A stretch of DNA of 64,000 bases from positions 1,178,001 through 1,242,000 of the forward strand of contig BSYQ01000009.1 in assembly GCA_030272585.1 (NCBI GenBank), in the 5' to 3' direction. Under the pieces are notes generated by a model. That model had not been told where the DNA came from, did no database searches, and worked only from the letters and a program-made list of their open reading frames with translations. Every line of letters begins with the position of its first letter. Within the stretch, counting starts at the first letter, position 1. Shown here piece after piece: positions 1 to 12,029 of this stretch. The position numbers and the translations under genes were made by a program. Source of the DNA: Bryopsis sp. KO-2023 (Eukaryota > Chlorophyta > Ulvophyceae > Bryopsidales > Bryopsidaceae).

Positions 1-155
1 CATTAATGTACAGCTCCTCGTTGCCATTTGTCGTCTGTACCGTCACTTGTCCCTCTCCACTTCATAAGTCTTTTTTTCCCGAATTGGACGTTCGTCTTTG
101 GAATTGCTCCATCCACAGCCAACCGCAGCGATTCGGCTGAGAGGTCTCCTCCAAA

Positions 156-1270
156 ATGGCTTGGAACAAACTCGCGATCGTTGTTTTCGTCGTTTCTCTC
201 GCGTCACCAGCGTTGTGCATACGCCCTCTGCGTTTTGAAGGTGGGGATACCTAGCTTAGCGTATAGGCTGTCTGTTCGTTGATCAGTGTGTATTGGCCAT
301 GTGCCGACTTCTCTCTCTGGGTGGATCATATGGTTTGATCTATGCACAGGCGGCGAAGCATCATTGGGCAGGAATGATCGAGTCCATGGCCGAGGGTTAC
401 GAATCTTTGGCGGCGTGTTGCTCAACGGCCTGGCGAACGCGTTGCAAAGACCCGCGCAAGGAGAGCTTTTACGGGCGTTCGCGACGTTGGTCGCTGGACA
501 AGCGGGCAGAGGCGCGAGCGTGACAGTACAAGACGGGTTCTTGTCGATCAACGGTGTGGAGGGCAGCCAAGATTTCAACGTCGAGATTCAGACGGACCCC
601 ATCACTGGCCAGTCATTCACGATCGACCCGACGACTGGCGCGCAAATATTCGTGGATCCTTTCACTGGACTGCCGCTGACGGACACCGGAGACCAGATCC
701 AGTTTCAAAACTCGGGATTCGTGGCGGCGGGACCTGGCGTGCAGTTCGATCAATTTGGTCAAGCATTCACCATTGATCCGATAACTGGTACTCCAAAAGA
801 TCAAAAAAAACCTTTGTTTTTTTCTTTGTTTAAAATATTGTTAAGAGATTTTTTTTTTCAAATTGATGGGACCCATTGAAACTGTGGGAGTGTTGGGAGG
901 GTCTCTTGCCTATGCTTTTTAATGAATCAAGCAAATGTTCACAGTCTGACTGAAGAATTTGTTTTCCAAGGTGCCCAAGTCAATGTTGATCCCAACACTG
1001 GACTTCCATTGAATCCAGTGGGGGCAGATCCATTTGGCGGTGCAGGTCAGATTCCAAACCAGTTTGGCCAGGTGAGCTGCTTTAGTGCTTTCTACCCTTG
1101 GCCCGAGGAAGTCACTCAGAACAAGTTTTTAAAATGTTCACTGTAGTATTGTACATGACAGCCAGGAGAAAAAATCTGTGGGAACTATTGCCGGGTGTTG
1201 ATTGATTTGCATGGTGCTGCAGTTTCCAAATCAAGGCTTCGATCCGTTCACTGGGCTGCCAACGCCACAG
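156..1270 (+). CDS. Secreted protein with degenerate DP-x-TG repeats (3' end unresolved)
   Basis: I do not recognise the family. Four exons join in phase: 156-240, 350-787, 971-1071 and 1223-1270, about 224 residues so far. Exon 1 encodes a signal peptide (MAWNKLAIVVFVV followed by a small-residue stretch ending near Ala-Leu-Cys), so the product is probably exported. The body carries recurring short motifs such as TDPITGQSF, IDPTTGAQIF, VDPFTGLPL, VDPNTGLPL and FDPFTGLP, spaced 10-40 residues apart, with Q/F/G-rich linkers. The last three exons each end in Gln or Gly next to a repeat, as in genes grown by exon duplication. A possible terminal exon starts after the acceptor near 1739 and stops within six codons, but this is weak. 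The chance of a secreted repeat protein is good; function is unknown. Confidence 0.6.
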
Positions 1271-2680
1271 GTATTTGTTTATGTTGTGTTACTTTGGCCA
1301 TGCAACAAACAGCATATCGAAGCTTACAGAAAGACCTGGATACAACCGAGAAGAAGACTATATCCTTGCTACCAAGATCTGATCTGTACTATAATTAATC
1401 TCATTCAATTGAGTCTGACACAACAGTTGGTATTTTTCCTGTGATTTTTGTCTTTTCGGCGATCATGGCCTAGATGCTTTTTAATGAAATGAAAACCCAC
1501 TTAGTGTGCATGATTTAGCTCAAAATTTTTTCGTGTTTTGGTTTCTTGATGATTCTTCTTGAAAACTTTGAAATCCTTGGGATGAAATAAAGAAGGGAAA
1601 AATATCTCAATGTGACTACAAACAAAGTTGCGATCTTTTGGATTTTCTGTTCCCCTGACATGAAAGAATCTAAAGATGGCTTGAGTGGCACAATGTCATG
1701 ACATATTTTTGAACAAAAAAACTCTGTGAATTGATGCAGGTTGGGTTGCAAGGCTGATGGGGTTTACAACCAAGCTGGATGGATGATTTTGAAAAGAAAC
1801 TGGCAGCACAAATCTTTTGGTGGATGGAGAGTCGATAGTTGCTGGTGCAGCAGTGGGCGAAAGCAATTTCTTGGAATAATAGTTTTAGTGAACTCTCATT
1901 GGTAGAGTGTTTAGCTGGCCTGAAGAGAGGCTTGGAATAATTTCGAGAATAACACAAAAAGAAAGATTAGAGAAGCCACTGCAGTGGTTAAAACGTGATA
2001 TCGATGTGTGATGAAGAATATTATATAAGGGTTTCAAGAATTAGTTGTGTTTTTTCCTTGAGGGATAATTTCAGTTCTGTTCGAACGTGATTTCAACGTG
2101 ATCCATAGACAATAATTGTTTTGCTTGTTAATACGTAAGATATGTAAGCAGGGATTTGAAACCACCAGATTCCACTTCTTAATACGAAGTGAGGTGGAAG
2201 TGTGATTTTTTTGCCCTCCAAAATGCTCTGCCTGAGCTGGTGGTTGCTCGGTTCCTCCACAAACGCTTCAGAATGAACAAACTTTGTTCAACAAAGTGAC
2301 TTTCTTAATTTTTCTCAGCAAAGTTTTCATCCAAGTCGACAGATGTTCACTCTCCCACAACCCATCCAAATTTTTCCATCAACTTTGAAGAAAAAGCTCT
2401 ACACAGAATGTGCGCCATGTGTGCACTTTCCGTCCTCACTGAATGTCTCACTGAATGTCTCACTGAATGTCTCACTGAATGTAATTGATGTTTGTTTGTT
2501 TGAATGTCTCTACTACACAATGTAATTGATGTTTGTTTGTTTTGTCCGTCCTCACTGGACTATTCATTTCCATTTATTTAACTCTAGTCAATCAGACGGT
2601 TGAAAGGTCCGAGAACACACCCAGCATCACTGGATCGTTAGTTCCCTGCCCAACGCGCGCGATTCTGAATGTTTGAACGG
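1271..2680. other. Intergenic or intronic stretch with no supported gene
   Basis: No convincing exon is visible here apart from the possible terminal exon of the upstream gene near 1740. The stretch is AT-rich, with a small tandem repeat near 2437-2550 and a likely promoter for the gene beginning at 2681. Confidence 0.4.
2437..2550. repeat. 12-bp tandem repeat followed by a duplicated 23-bp segment
   Basis: The 12-base unit ctcactgaatgt occurs four times in a row from about 2437 to 2482. Next to it, a segment beginning aatgtaattgatgtttg appears twice, near 2477 and 2519. This looks like replication slippage; no function is implied. Confidence 0.8.
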
Positions 2681-4520
2681 ATGGCTCTGTTGGGCTCGAC
2701 CTCTTACGTCGCATTGCTCGTCGTCACCAGTCTGGTGGGTTTCGCCAAAGGCATTTCTATCAGGGCACAATAGAAACGAATTGTGTTTGTGTTGACTTCC
2801 ACCTTCGTGTTCAGGTCACTTTTTCAGGGAGAGCTCGTGTGGGGGCAGAACGCGAATCTCCGACTCATGAGCCAACCATCCAGCATCGACGACTCAAAGG
2901 TGCTTGCTCCATCATGACTGAATGATTGCCAGGCTCTATCCCCACCCCTTCCACAGTCGTTTTCCTCAACTGCACTTACCTACGAATTCCGCTGTGTTTG
3001 ATCCCAGCAGGATTTGGCTCGTGGGGGCAGAGGAGAGACAACACCTTCGACGCCAGCATTCGCACGTTTCGGGCCACAATAGATAAAATTGATTATGGGG
3101 ATCTCTACACCAAGGCCCAGGCTGAATACTGCGCGTTCTATGAGTCCACGATGCTCCTGTCCCTGTGTGCGTCCAGATCCGGTCTGCTTCCCAGCCCGGT
3201 CACGTGCTGCAGAGCCCTCCACGCTTTTCTTGATGAGGGGAAGTGCATGTGTGAGCCAGAGGTGCATCTAACAAATCATCAATTGAAGTTGTGCGGCTAT
3301 TCTGAACGTCTTAATATCAACCAGTCTCAATTTATCCCGGTGCTTTTGACTTGCAGAGGTTTACACTGCCACCGTCCGAGACCATGCAACATCTCCTCAG
3401 GTTCAAATCGATTTGCATTGGGTTTGGTTTTCGACGGGTGAGATTCCGTGTTCCCCACAACTTGGCGGATTTGCGGGTCGATGGTCAATGCGACCCTGCT
3501 AATAAGGCGCCTCCTCTTGGAAAGATGAATCCATCCTTCCTGAAATCTCCAAGGGGACGACAGCTTCCTACAAACCCACCACCACGGTTCGATCAAATGT
3601 ACAAATCCCCTCCTGTAGGGCCCTACGACGTGAGCAACACACAAATCACTGTGGAGAGACGAAGCCCTTCCATCCTGAACAACTCCTTCTCTTTCTCGAT
3701 GAAGTTTGAAGCTCAGATTTTCTACCCGTCAAATAAAAAAAGGGAGGTTCTCGATGGGGATCGGAACATCCTTAAGCCAGTACTGGCCGAGGGGACGGGC
3801 TTGTTCTCCGTCGTTGTGTTTTCTGCGGGGTTGGGCGACTCGTTGAGCTGGCACAAGAGGAAAGTAACTCTTCTTGCGAGCTTCGGATTCGTGGTTATCG
3901 TACCCATGTCTGTCTCTCTGATCACTTATCCCCTCTCGGAGAGGCATTTGGACGCTTGGGCCGACGACTTGATACATGCGTTGGAGTTTTCCAAAGCACA
4001 GACACAGAAACGCACATCGTTTCTCCACGCCAGGCTCAGAGTCGATCGCTACGGCATCGCTGGTGTATCTCATGGGTCTGCTGCAGCATTTTTGGCGGCG
4101 AAAAAGGCGAGAAGTGAGAAAAGACTGAATGTTGTCGCGATGGCGGCCGTCGCCACTCCATGCAACCACGCTGGAAATCAATGTTCAAAGACGGTTGAGG
4201 CTGCGCGGCAATTGAAGGGGGTACATGTTCTCTTTTTATCGGGGACGGACGATGGAGTGAGCCCCACAAGGGTGACTGGTTTTCTTATCGAAGAAGTAGC
4301 CAAGGAATCGAACGTTTTTGGTGTGTACTTGGATGGTATGACACATTGCTTCAGCGAGCGAGATCCAGCAGAGTGGCCTTTCTCGACAGACGAATGCGGT
4401 CTGGGCACCACCCCACCACAGAAAGGGATCGCAACGCTGGCGGTAAACCTGGGAAGGTTCTTCACCCGAACTCTTAACAATGATAAGATTGTGAACACAG
4501 GCCTCAAGCGCTTGCGGTGA
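2681..4520 (+). CDS. Secreted eight-cysteine (LTP-like) domain fused to alpha/beta hydrolase
   Basis: Four exons join in phase (2681-2734, 2815-2899, 3011-3261, 3357-4520), giving about 517 residues. The first two exons encode a signal peptide (MALLGSTSYVALLVVTSL onward). Residues from about 80 to 160 follow C-x11-C-x12-CC-x11-CMC-x22-C-x24-C, the eight-cysteine pattern of plant lipid-transfer/bifunctional-inhibitor domains; the last gap is longer than usual. The rest is an alpha/beta hydrolase of the chlorophyllase / PET-hydrolase / dienelactone type: a GPYDV start, VVVFSAGLGDS (oxyanion strand), nucleophile elbow G-V-S-H-G-S near 4060-4080, acid in SGTDDG near 4240, and catalytic His in DGMTHCF near 4340. 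It probably cleaves an ester outside the cell or in the endomembrane system; the lipid-binding-like module suggests a hydrophobic substrate (inference). Confidence 0.72.
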
Positions 4521-6159
4521 AGGATTAGCTGGGCCGTTTTGGAGTCTGTCTCTTTTAAACTTTTTTGAACAGACTTGATCGGGTGTTTAATAGTAACATA
4601 CAGAGGGGGTGTCTGACCAGCAAGGAGGGTCTACGTCCACAGGGTGATTGCTCCCTTGTGAGTTGATTGGTTGATCGACGAGGATGGCACGCAGCTGTCT
4701 GTCTCGGCTGGGTGAATTCCTCCCACAAACGCACAACTCATGACAAAACCATAGCAAAGTGGCACCACATATTATGTAAAAAAAGTACAACCAGTGAAGG
4801 TATGAGTTTTATTGCGCGTTGCCACATACGGTAGTGTTGTGCAGCAGCCGATTCGATGGGCCATCAAACCACACAGGAGGTTGGGTGCGGTGTGGGGAAG
4901 TCGCGCACATGTTGGGGAACCAGTCTTCCCACCCAATAGAAACACATTGGATTAAAAAAAACTTACCTGTTTCTGCGGCTGCCAGGTTCTATCCTAGACG
5001 GGGAAGGCACTGAACTGTGCTCCGCCCAGCTTTGTGAAGCGGCTCGCTCTTCTCAAACTCGCACGAACACTGATACCAGTGGTAATCGATCAGCTGGGCG
5101 CAAGCGGCTGTGGGAAGAAGCGATTCGAAACAATAATCTCACACCCACATTAGAAGGTAGAAAAAGGCCGGGATGCTCTTACTCCACTGTAAGTTCTTTT
5201 GGAACTCTCGTGTGATTGGTACCGCGCGCGGGAAAGGATCGTGGGCGTGTTCGCCAATTCTCCGATAATGCATGCTGCTTGGCCGTGGCACACCACACCA
5301 CACTTTTTGGGCGGGACTCCTGGTTGCATTCCGATGCGTGCATGCGTCACGAAAACAATCCGGAAAAAGTGCGTCGCAACCTCGCTTTGCCCTGTTTTTT
5401 TGTTCGCCAGCAGCGCACAGGGCGGTCTGGCTGTCTGATGACGCCGGCTTTGCAAGCCTTGCTTGTCTTCCTGCTGCGCAGGGCGCCACCAAAAATATAA
5501 CATCACACTGCGAGGCCACCTGTCAAAGGCACTGTACAGAGCGTTATGAGTTCCACTTCAAACATCGTACGAGTTGGTCAGTGCGTCTGACAGCCCACCG
5601 ACTTTCACTGTTGTTTCCATCAGAATTTCGTTTTCTGAGGTTCAAGCTTTCAACTCCAAGCCTCGGAGTAGCGACAGCAAGAGAGGCACAGGCTAACGTT
5701 TTTTTCAAAGACAGTGATTCGAAAATCCCTAATCAAGGGCAATTTGGCGTAGTTCTTATATTCGTTTTCATTTTTCTTGGCTCTTGGTGGGGGGAGCCCT
5801 GGAGCGACCATCGATTTTTTTTCCCCTGTCCTTTTTTTTACATAAGCTAGGCTTGGTTTCTTTTGGGTATGCTCTTTTCTAGAAAAGAGTAGAAAAAAAA
5901 AGACAAACCCAAAACGCATAACACTTTATACACTGCTGAGGCAGCGGGGATAAATCGCCGATCTTGCAAACAAGACGGTCGTGCTACGTTACTGAGCGTT
6001 TTTTTTAACTCACCTTTCGCGGAGGCGTGGCTTTTTTTTTCCTTTTTCGGTTTGGCCTCGCGAAAAAGCATCATCATCATCTCGCTCGTTGTTTTGCCTC
6101 TCATCAGTATTGACGGGCGTGGGCCTTCGAGATAGAACGCTTCTTTTAGGAAGCTTTCC
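4521..6159. other. Intergenic region, no supported gene
   Basis: Open frames here are short and overlap one another without splice-consistent continuation. T-runs occur near 5816-5840 and 6000-6050. The 3' part probably holds the promoter and 5' leader of the gene starting at 6160. Confidence 0.4.
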
Positions 6160-9100
6160 ATGTTGACGAGAGGGACGAAATGCTGCGGCGAGTGGGTACC
6201 TTTGCGGCACGGGCGACTGGCGGTGTCGGTCATCGTGATCTTGCTGCTTGCGATGGCAACGAATGCGTCGCAAAGAGGTGGGGCTAGAAAAACGGGGAAG
6301 AGAATCCCGCACATGAGATCACGGGTGATATGCTTTTTTTTCCCCCACCGAGGGGCGATTTGGGGGAAAGTGTGAACGCCTGGAAATGTGCGGCGCGGGA
6401 TACGCCACGGAAAAAAAGTGAATTTCTCGAAAACCTGAGCGTTTTTTTTAGACGTTTTCCCTCAACGCACAGTGAACGATCGATTTCCAGTACTTGGTGA
6501 CAAGCTGGTTGCTCCTCCCACAGACTAACCCTAACTCGATTCACAGACATTGACCAGATCTTGCATGATCTTTCCAGAGATGTTTTTAGGATTCCCTGTG
6601 CTGTAGTTTTGCCTCGGAGGCAGTTTTTTTTTTTTTTTTCAAGTTGAATATGAAGGGTGAGTAAATTTCCTTCTGTGAATGGATTTCAGGATTGTTGGGA
6701 GAGGGCCAATCCCAACAGCGGCTGAAAGATAAAATTTCTGCGTCGAGAGCTGGTGGAAGGGTGGTCGTGACTGCAGTAACAGGGCAATCATCTGCGAGAA
6801 CGGTGTCCAGTTCATTGGTAATATTTTTCATAATGCGTGTTTCTCTTGCTTTTCTAAAGCACTGTGCAATTTTTCGAAAGCCTGGATTATCTGGGGTTTC
6901 TATTTTATTTTTCTGTTCTGATGAGTCGTTTTGTGGAATCTCCTGCCCAGTGTCGATTTTTTTTTTCAACTTTGGGTGTGTGCTACAGGGTCTTGCCCGG
7001 ACTGAGAACACCGTACAAAAAATCGTGGATGATGCGATCACAGAGATCGAGGGAGGGAAGGAAGTGGAGGCTGAAATTACAATCGCTGCAAAAGCAGTGG
7101 GTTTGGCTGTCGCTCAAGCTTTTGCCGAAGCCGAAGCGGAAGTCAGCGTGACAGGCCAGGGTTTTGCAGCTGCACAAGCTGAATCTCGGGCTACAGTGCT
7201 GGCAACTGCGACTGCGACTGCAATAGTTGATGCGATCGCCATCGCGACCAATGGGGATGATGATGCAATTGCTGCGGTGAGCTGGCAAGAATTTAAAAAA
7301 AAAAAAACAGGAATGCCATGGTGGTGTGGGCTGGTGAAAACACCCTGTCGAACCAGGATATTATTCATGTGAATTGTCAAGGGTTTGGGGTGAAGGCAGT
7401 GTGCGTCAGACGAGTTTTGATGTTACATGCCTGCCTCTGTTTTTCGAGGGGTGAAACTTGAATGAAAGTTGTCAGTCATCGATACAAGATCCGGATGTGA
7501 AGTGGAGGAGTGCGTTGGGTTTTTCGGATTTTCTGAACTCCCCGTGTGCTTTGGCTGCTAGGTTAAAGTTACTGCTCTGGCCTCTGAAATGGCCGAAGCA
7601 TTGGCTGACAGCTTGGTACAAGTCCAGACGTCAGGGGGCACTGCTTTTTCGAGGCAAAATTCGTTTGCAGAGGCCGTGGCTAGACCAGTTGCAAGAGCTT
7701 TGGGTGCCGCCTTTGCTCTCGTCTTTGAAGGTAACCGAAAGGAGGAAAAGTCGAAAGTTGTTTTTTGGGGGATCCATTATTTACAGCATTTTCAATTCTT
7801 TCATTGTAATATTTGCATCAAGTGTGTGGCGAGCAACAGTTATCTCAACTGTTGATTGGATTAGTCATATGGGTCTCCCTCTCTTGAGAATGTTCGTGGA
7901 AATGCACAACAGGTGAAAGTATTTCTGAAACTTTTGGAGAGGGGGAGTCCGAGATAGACCTGGGGTCTGTCTCTGTGGAGAGTGCCAGTGAATCGGATAC
8001 TGAAGGTGTCAGCAAGGCTGCAGCAGCTGGCGAAACAGATGCATTGACCGACAGGGCCGGTGGCTCATCCTTCAACCAGGATGCGCCGCAAGGTGGTAAA
8101 GGCCCTGAGACTCCGGAAGCCCAGCCCGAAGTTGATCCAGAGCAGGAATCCCAGCAGCCGCCGCCGGCTGATCAAACTGATTCCCAACAGACTCCGCCAG
8201 CTGACCAAACTGCTTCCCAGCAAACTCCACCAGCTGATCAAACTGCTTCCCAGCAAACTCCGCCAGCTGATCAAACCCAGGTGCCCGAACAGACTCCGCC
8301 AGCGGATCAAACTGCTTCCCAGCAAACTCCGCCAGCTGATCAAACCCAGGTGCCCGAACAGACTCCGCCAGCAGATCAAACTGATTCCCAGCAAACTCCG
8401 CCAGCTGATCAAACCCAGGGGACGCAAGAAACTCGCGGTGGAAAAGGAAGCCTTGAAGAAGAAGAAGAATCTTCCCAAGAGATGCAAGCGCAACCTACAC
8501 CAAAAACTCCAAGCGAGCCATCTTCACCTCCACCGCCTCCCAGCTCTCCACCCCAGCCCCCAGCTTTCGTAGCTTCTTCGGAGGAGGAATGCAACAATGA
8601 CCCTGCATGCGTCTCAAACTACCGTCGAACACAGCAGAACCTGCCCTTCACGAAAATGATGATCCCGGAAGAGGAAGAAAGTGGTGGGGAAGGTGGGGAG
8701 GAGCAGCAAGATGGACTGAATGGCCAGCAAGAGTCTCAGGAGAAAGTACCAATGACGATGGAAGACTGTGAAGGAGATAAAGTATGCATGGCGAAGTTGA
8801 AAAGAGAACAGAAGAGGGCGCCTCCAGCACCCCCGACACCTCCAGCTCCTGTGGAACCAGTGCAGCAGGAGGAACCTCAACAGGTTGAGGAAGCTGCTGA
8901 GCAGCAGCCGGAGGAAGTAATAGTTAGAGAAGAGGATTGTAATGGTGATCAAGTCTGTATAGCCAGGGCAAGGAGAGAACAAAAGAGGTCTCCCCCAGCT
9001 CCTTCGCCCCCTGTTGAGACGGTGGCGGAACAGGGAGGTGCGGAGGAGACAGAAGCGCAGCCGGAAGATTCGACTGAGCAGCAGGGGCAAGGTGATCAGC

Positions 9101-10073
9101 AGCCGGAAGTGCTGAGAGAAGAGGACTGTGACGGTGATCAAGTCTGTATTGCTAGATTTAAACGGGACCAACGTAATCAGCGCGACACTGGCTCTGAACC
9201 ACCTGCACCTTCCGCCGCTTCTTCTTCTTCTTCTCCCGTGGAGGGGGGCGATACACAGGAGCAAGGTGGTGTTGATGAGCAGCAGAGCGAGCCAGCCCCA
9301 CCGGAGAAGCGTGAGGTCGTGAAGGAGGAGGACTGTAATGGTGACCCTGTCTGCATTGCTAGAGCCAAGAGAGACAGGCGAAATCAGCCTCCGCCTCCAT
9401 CCCCTCCGCCTTCCCCTCCTGCGGCCCCCTCCCCCCCGAAACCCAAACCCTCCTCGCCTAGACCGCGGGGGAATGCAAGGGATCGGTTGGCGTCTCTTGT
9501 GGCCAGGAGAGGCGGACCCTCCAGGAGTTCACGCCCTTCGATGACTTCTGCAATGAGTTCGACTCCTGGTGAGGAGCCAGTCTCTTCACCTTCTGATGAT
9601 GAAGGTATGGAGCATTCCTCTCTCTCTCTTTCAACTTGATATTTGACCGTTCCAGTGCCCCTTCTGATTCCCCCCAGCCCCCAAAACAACTAATGAAGGA
9701 AAGAAATGGAAAACTCAAGGTGCTGTTGTATTATGATGATGTGTGTGGTTACCTTTTTCATAACAAGACGTCTCAGCTCCTCTCTGGCGATATGATTCTG
9801 TGGTTTGGGTTGGGTGGCCTCTGGCTGGACACACAATGAAATCAACAAAACAACACCTGTCAATCCCCCCCCCTTTTCCCCGGTCCAACCATCGCTCATT
9901 TTTTGAAAATCAAGAAAATGATTCGTAGGTAATAAAGCTGATGAGGAAGAACCCCCTGCTCCTGAAAAGCAAAAGCCACGAACTCCTAAGGAAAAGCCAA
10001 GAACTAAGTGCAGATCGATAGCTTCTTTTTGTTGCCGGAATTCTAAGCGAAAAGAGGGATGCACTTGCCGCAG
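6160..10073 (+). CDS. Large secreted modular protein: Ala-rich, PPADQT repeats, paired-Cys units
   Basis: Six exons join in phase: 6160-6277, 6690-6817, 6989-7276, 7562-7730, 7913-9604 and 9929-10073 (about 846 residues, 3' end open). Exon 1 encodes a basic start and a hydrophobic run (LAVSVIVILLLAMATNA), read as a signal peptide. Exons 3-4 encode an Ala/Val-rich, Cys-free region of helical or beta-alternating type (AIAIATNGDDDAIAA, AVARPVARALGAAFA). Exon 5 holds about eight tandem QTPPADQT-type units of 11-12 residues, then five units of the form (E/D)DC-x2-D-x2-C-(I/V/M)-(A/S)-x2-(K/R)R near 8583, 8761, 8932, 9120 and 9328, separated by Pro/Ser/Gln linkers. The last exon is basic and Cys-rich (CCRNSKRKEGCTCR). 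Composition fits an extracellular matrix or coat protein. I know no matching family. Confidence 0.68.
8155..8421 (+). repeat. In-frame 33/36-bp coding repeat (QTPPADQT units)
   Basis: Eight consecutive copies of a unit encoding QTPPADQTASQ or QTPPADQTQVPE are present, with 33- and 36-base versions. All stay in frame. Such Pro/Gln arrays usually expand by slippage and vary between individuals. Confidence 0.9.
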
Positions 10074-12029
10074 GTACGACACAGAGGTTCAGACCCTTGT
10101 GATGTTGATTCAACGTTCACTGTCGATATTCCATTGCTATCATATTTCTTATCTTTTTTTTTTTCGAAGAAAAATGATGGCATTTCTTTTTTCCACTATG
10201 AAAAAAAAATGTTCCAGTGAAATGACCAGAGTCTTTTCCCCGACACAATACCTCCTTTTATGGGGAAAAAAACCAACCTCACGTACACAAAGTAGGGGGG
10301 GGGTCGCGTAACGAGGGAGGGTTATCTGTTGTATTTACTTCTTGTTTTCCCCCTGCTTAGTACTGTTTTACGTTGAATCAATGTTGCAAGCTCTGTGTCG
10401 TACTTTGCTGGGAGGGAGGGAGGGGTAAACTGCACTATTCCACAACAGCCGCCTCAAAGTTTTACTCCATCAAGAGCCCCCCCCCCCCTTTCATGAGTTC
10501 AAATGTAACACAGGGAAGCTTGCTTTTTTTTGGATCTACCTAAGACTGTTGCTAGTCAGAGTCGATAACTGAAAAAGTCGAGATGGGTGGGGCGGGGATT
10601 GGGGGAGGGGTGACGAAATCGATTGAGATGAGAAAAGAGCAGGTGTTTTGGAATATCACAGTAAGAACTTTAGTAAATATCTGTGTTGAAAAAATTCCTG
10701 AAAATGCTCTGAATCCTCTGTATCCTTTCCAGTATTTCTGGTCAAACTAGGGAGGGATGGGGGCCCACATGTTTTTCCACAAGCCCCGGGGGGGATTTCC
10801 ATATCCAAAGTGTTTTTTTTTTTTTTGTTATTTGTTGTTGATCATTTTTCTTGCCGGGATCGATTCGATGGATTTTTTTGTGTTTAGTAGGATGAGCAAC
10901 TCTTGCCTTTTTGAAAGAGTGGCTGAGGTGGATGGAAAAACTACTGCGTGGCTCGACACCAGGACCGGTCGTGAGTGTGCATGCTGAACAAAAAAGGATT
11001 CTAAAAAGAATCGTTCAAGGCATTTCGAGCAGAGCCACGGTGCTTGATGTCGAGTTTTTTTAAAACCAGGAAGTTTTGGAGGAGCGATAAAATGGAAAAA
11101 AAAGAAAAGAAAAGGAATGAACAAGGAGTAGTAAAAAAAACAGCAAAATTGACTTTGTATTTAGGTGGGATGTGGAGGGCACAATATTTTGCAAGTGTAA
11201 GAGGTACCTCAGCTGCGACAATGACACTTTATATGAAGGGGCGTTGGTGGGGGGGAGTACAAAAAAAAGAAAAAAAAAGAAAAGAAACAGGTGGAATGCT
11301 TTTTTTTTTCTTCTTTTAATTTGCCCTTTTTTTTTGTTTTTTCTAATACGGTGGCATTGGAAAGCGGGAGGGGGGGGGGGGGGAGGGGAGACTTGGTACG
11401 ACACAATGATTTGGGCTTTAAAAAAAAAAAATCTGAGAATTTAGGGGTTTTGCATTTTCATGGCCGGTTACTGGAGAGAGGTCTGCGGTCTGTTTGATAT
11501 TGTTATTAGTTGCAAAAAACAAAAAAAATACGATGGACCGATTTTGAGGTTTGTCCAGTGGGGATGAAGATGGAAGGATTCAGCAATGAACGGAATGTTA
11601 TTTGGTTATTTGAAAAACCTAGTTGCCTGCAGCAGAGTTTTTTTTTCAAACGACAATCCTTCAATGGGCGCCAAATTGCCTGGGGTTGTTGGCGGGGTAC
11701 CGGGTTGAGAATCAAAACTCCACATTGTAAGAGAAACGTTATATTGAAAAAAAGAAACGAAAACAAAAAAGCATGCCCAGACATTTAACGAGTGATAAAG
11801 ATTCTACCCGACTATGTCCCCCCTCCTAGTATTGACTTGTGTAATAAAGCCTCCTAGTAAGGTCATTTGTCAAAGATCCCTCCGAAAAAGATGAATGCCC
11901 TTCGAAACCTTGGAACCCCCATGCAAAAACACCTCCACCAAATTGAATCTATTTCTGTCGCAACTAACCAAAGCAGCCGCCGCTGACGACCAAGCCTTGA
12001 GCTGACCATTGCTCGATGTCAGACCCCTC
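10074..12029. other. Homopolymer-rich stretch, no firm gene
   Basis: The region contains A, T, C and G runs, including a near-pure G tract around 11370-11395. Apart from the candidate exon at 11165, I see no supported coding sequence. It lies between convergent genes, so both 3' UTRs should fall here. Confidence 0.4.
11165..11280 (+). other. Candidate 3' exon of the modular secreted gene
   Basis: An acceptor (gtatttag) at 11157-11164 opens a frame that matches the phase left by the exon ending at 10073. It reads WDVEGTIFCKCKRYLSCDND, continuing the Cys-rich character of that exon. Beyond about 11260 the frame enters purine and T homopolymers, so a donor must lie before that or the exon is false. 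The implied intron would be 1.1 kb, longer than its neighbours. Confidence 0.3.
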
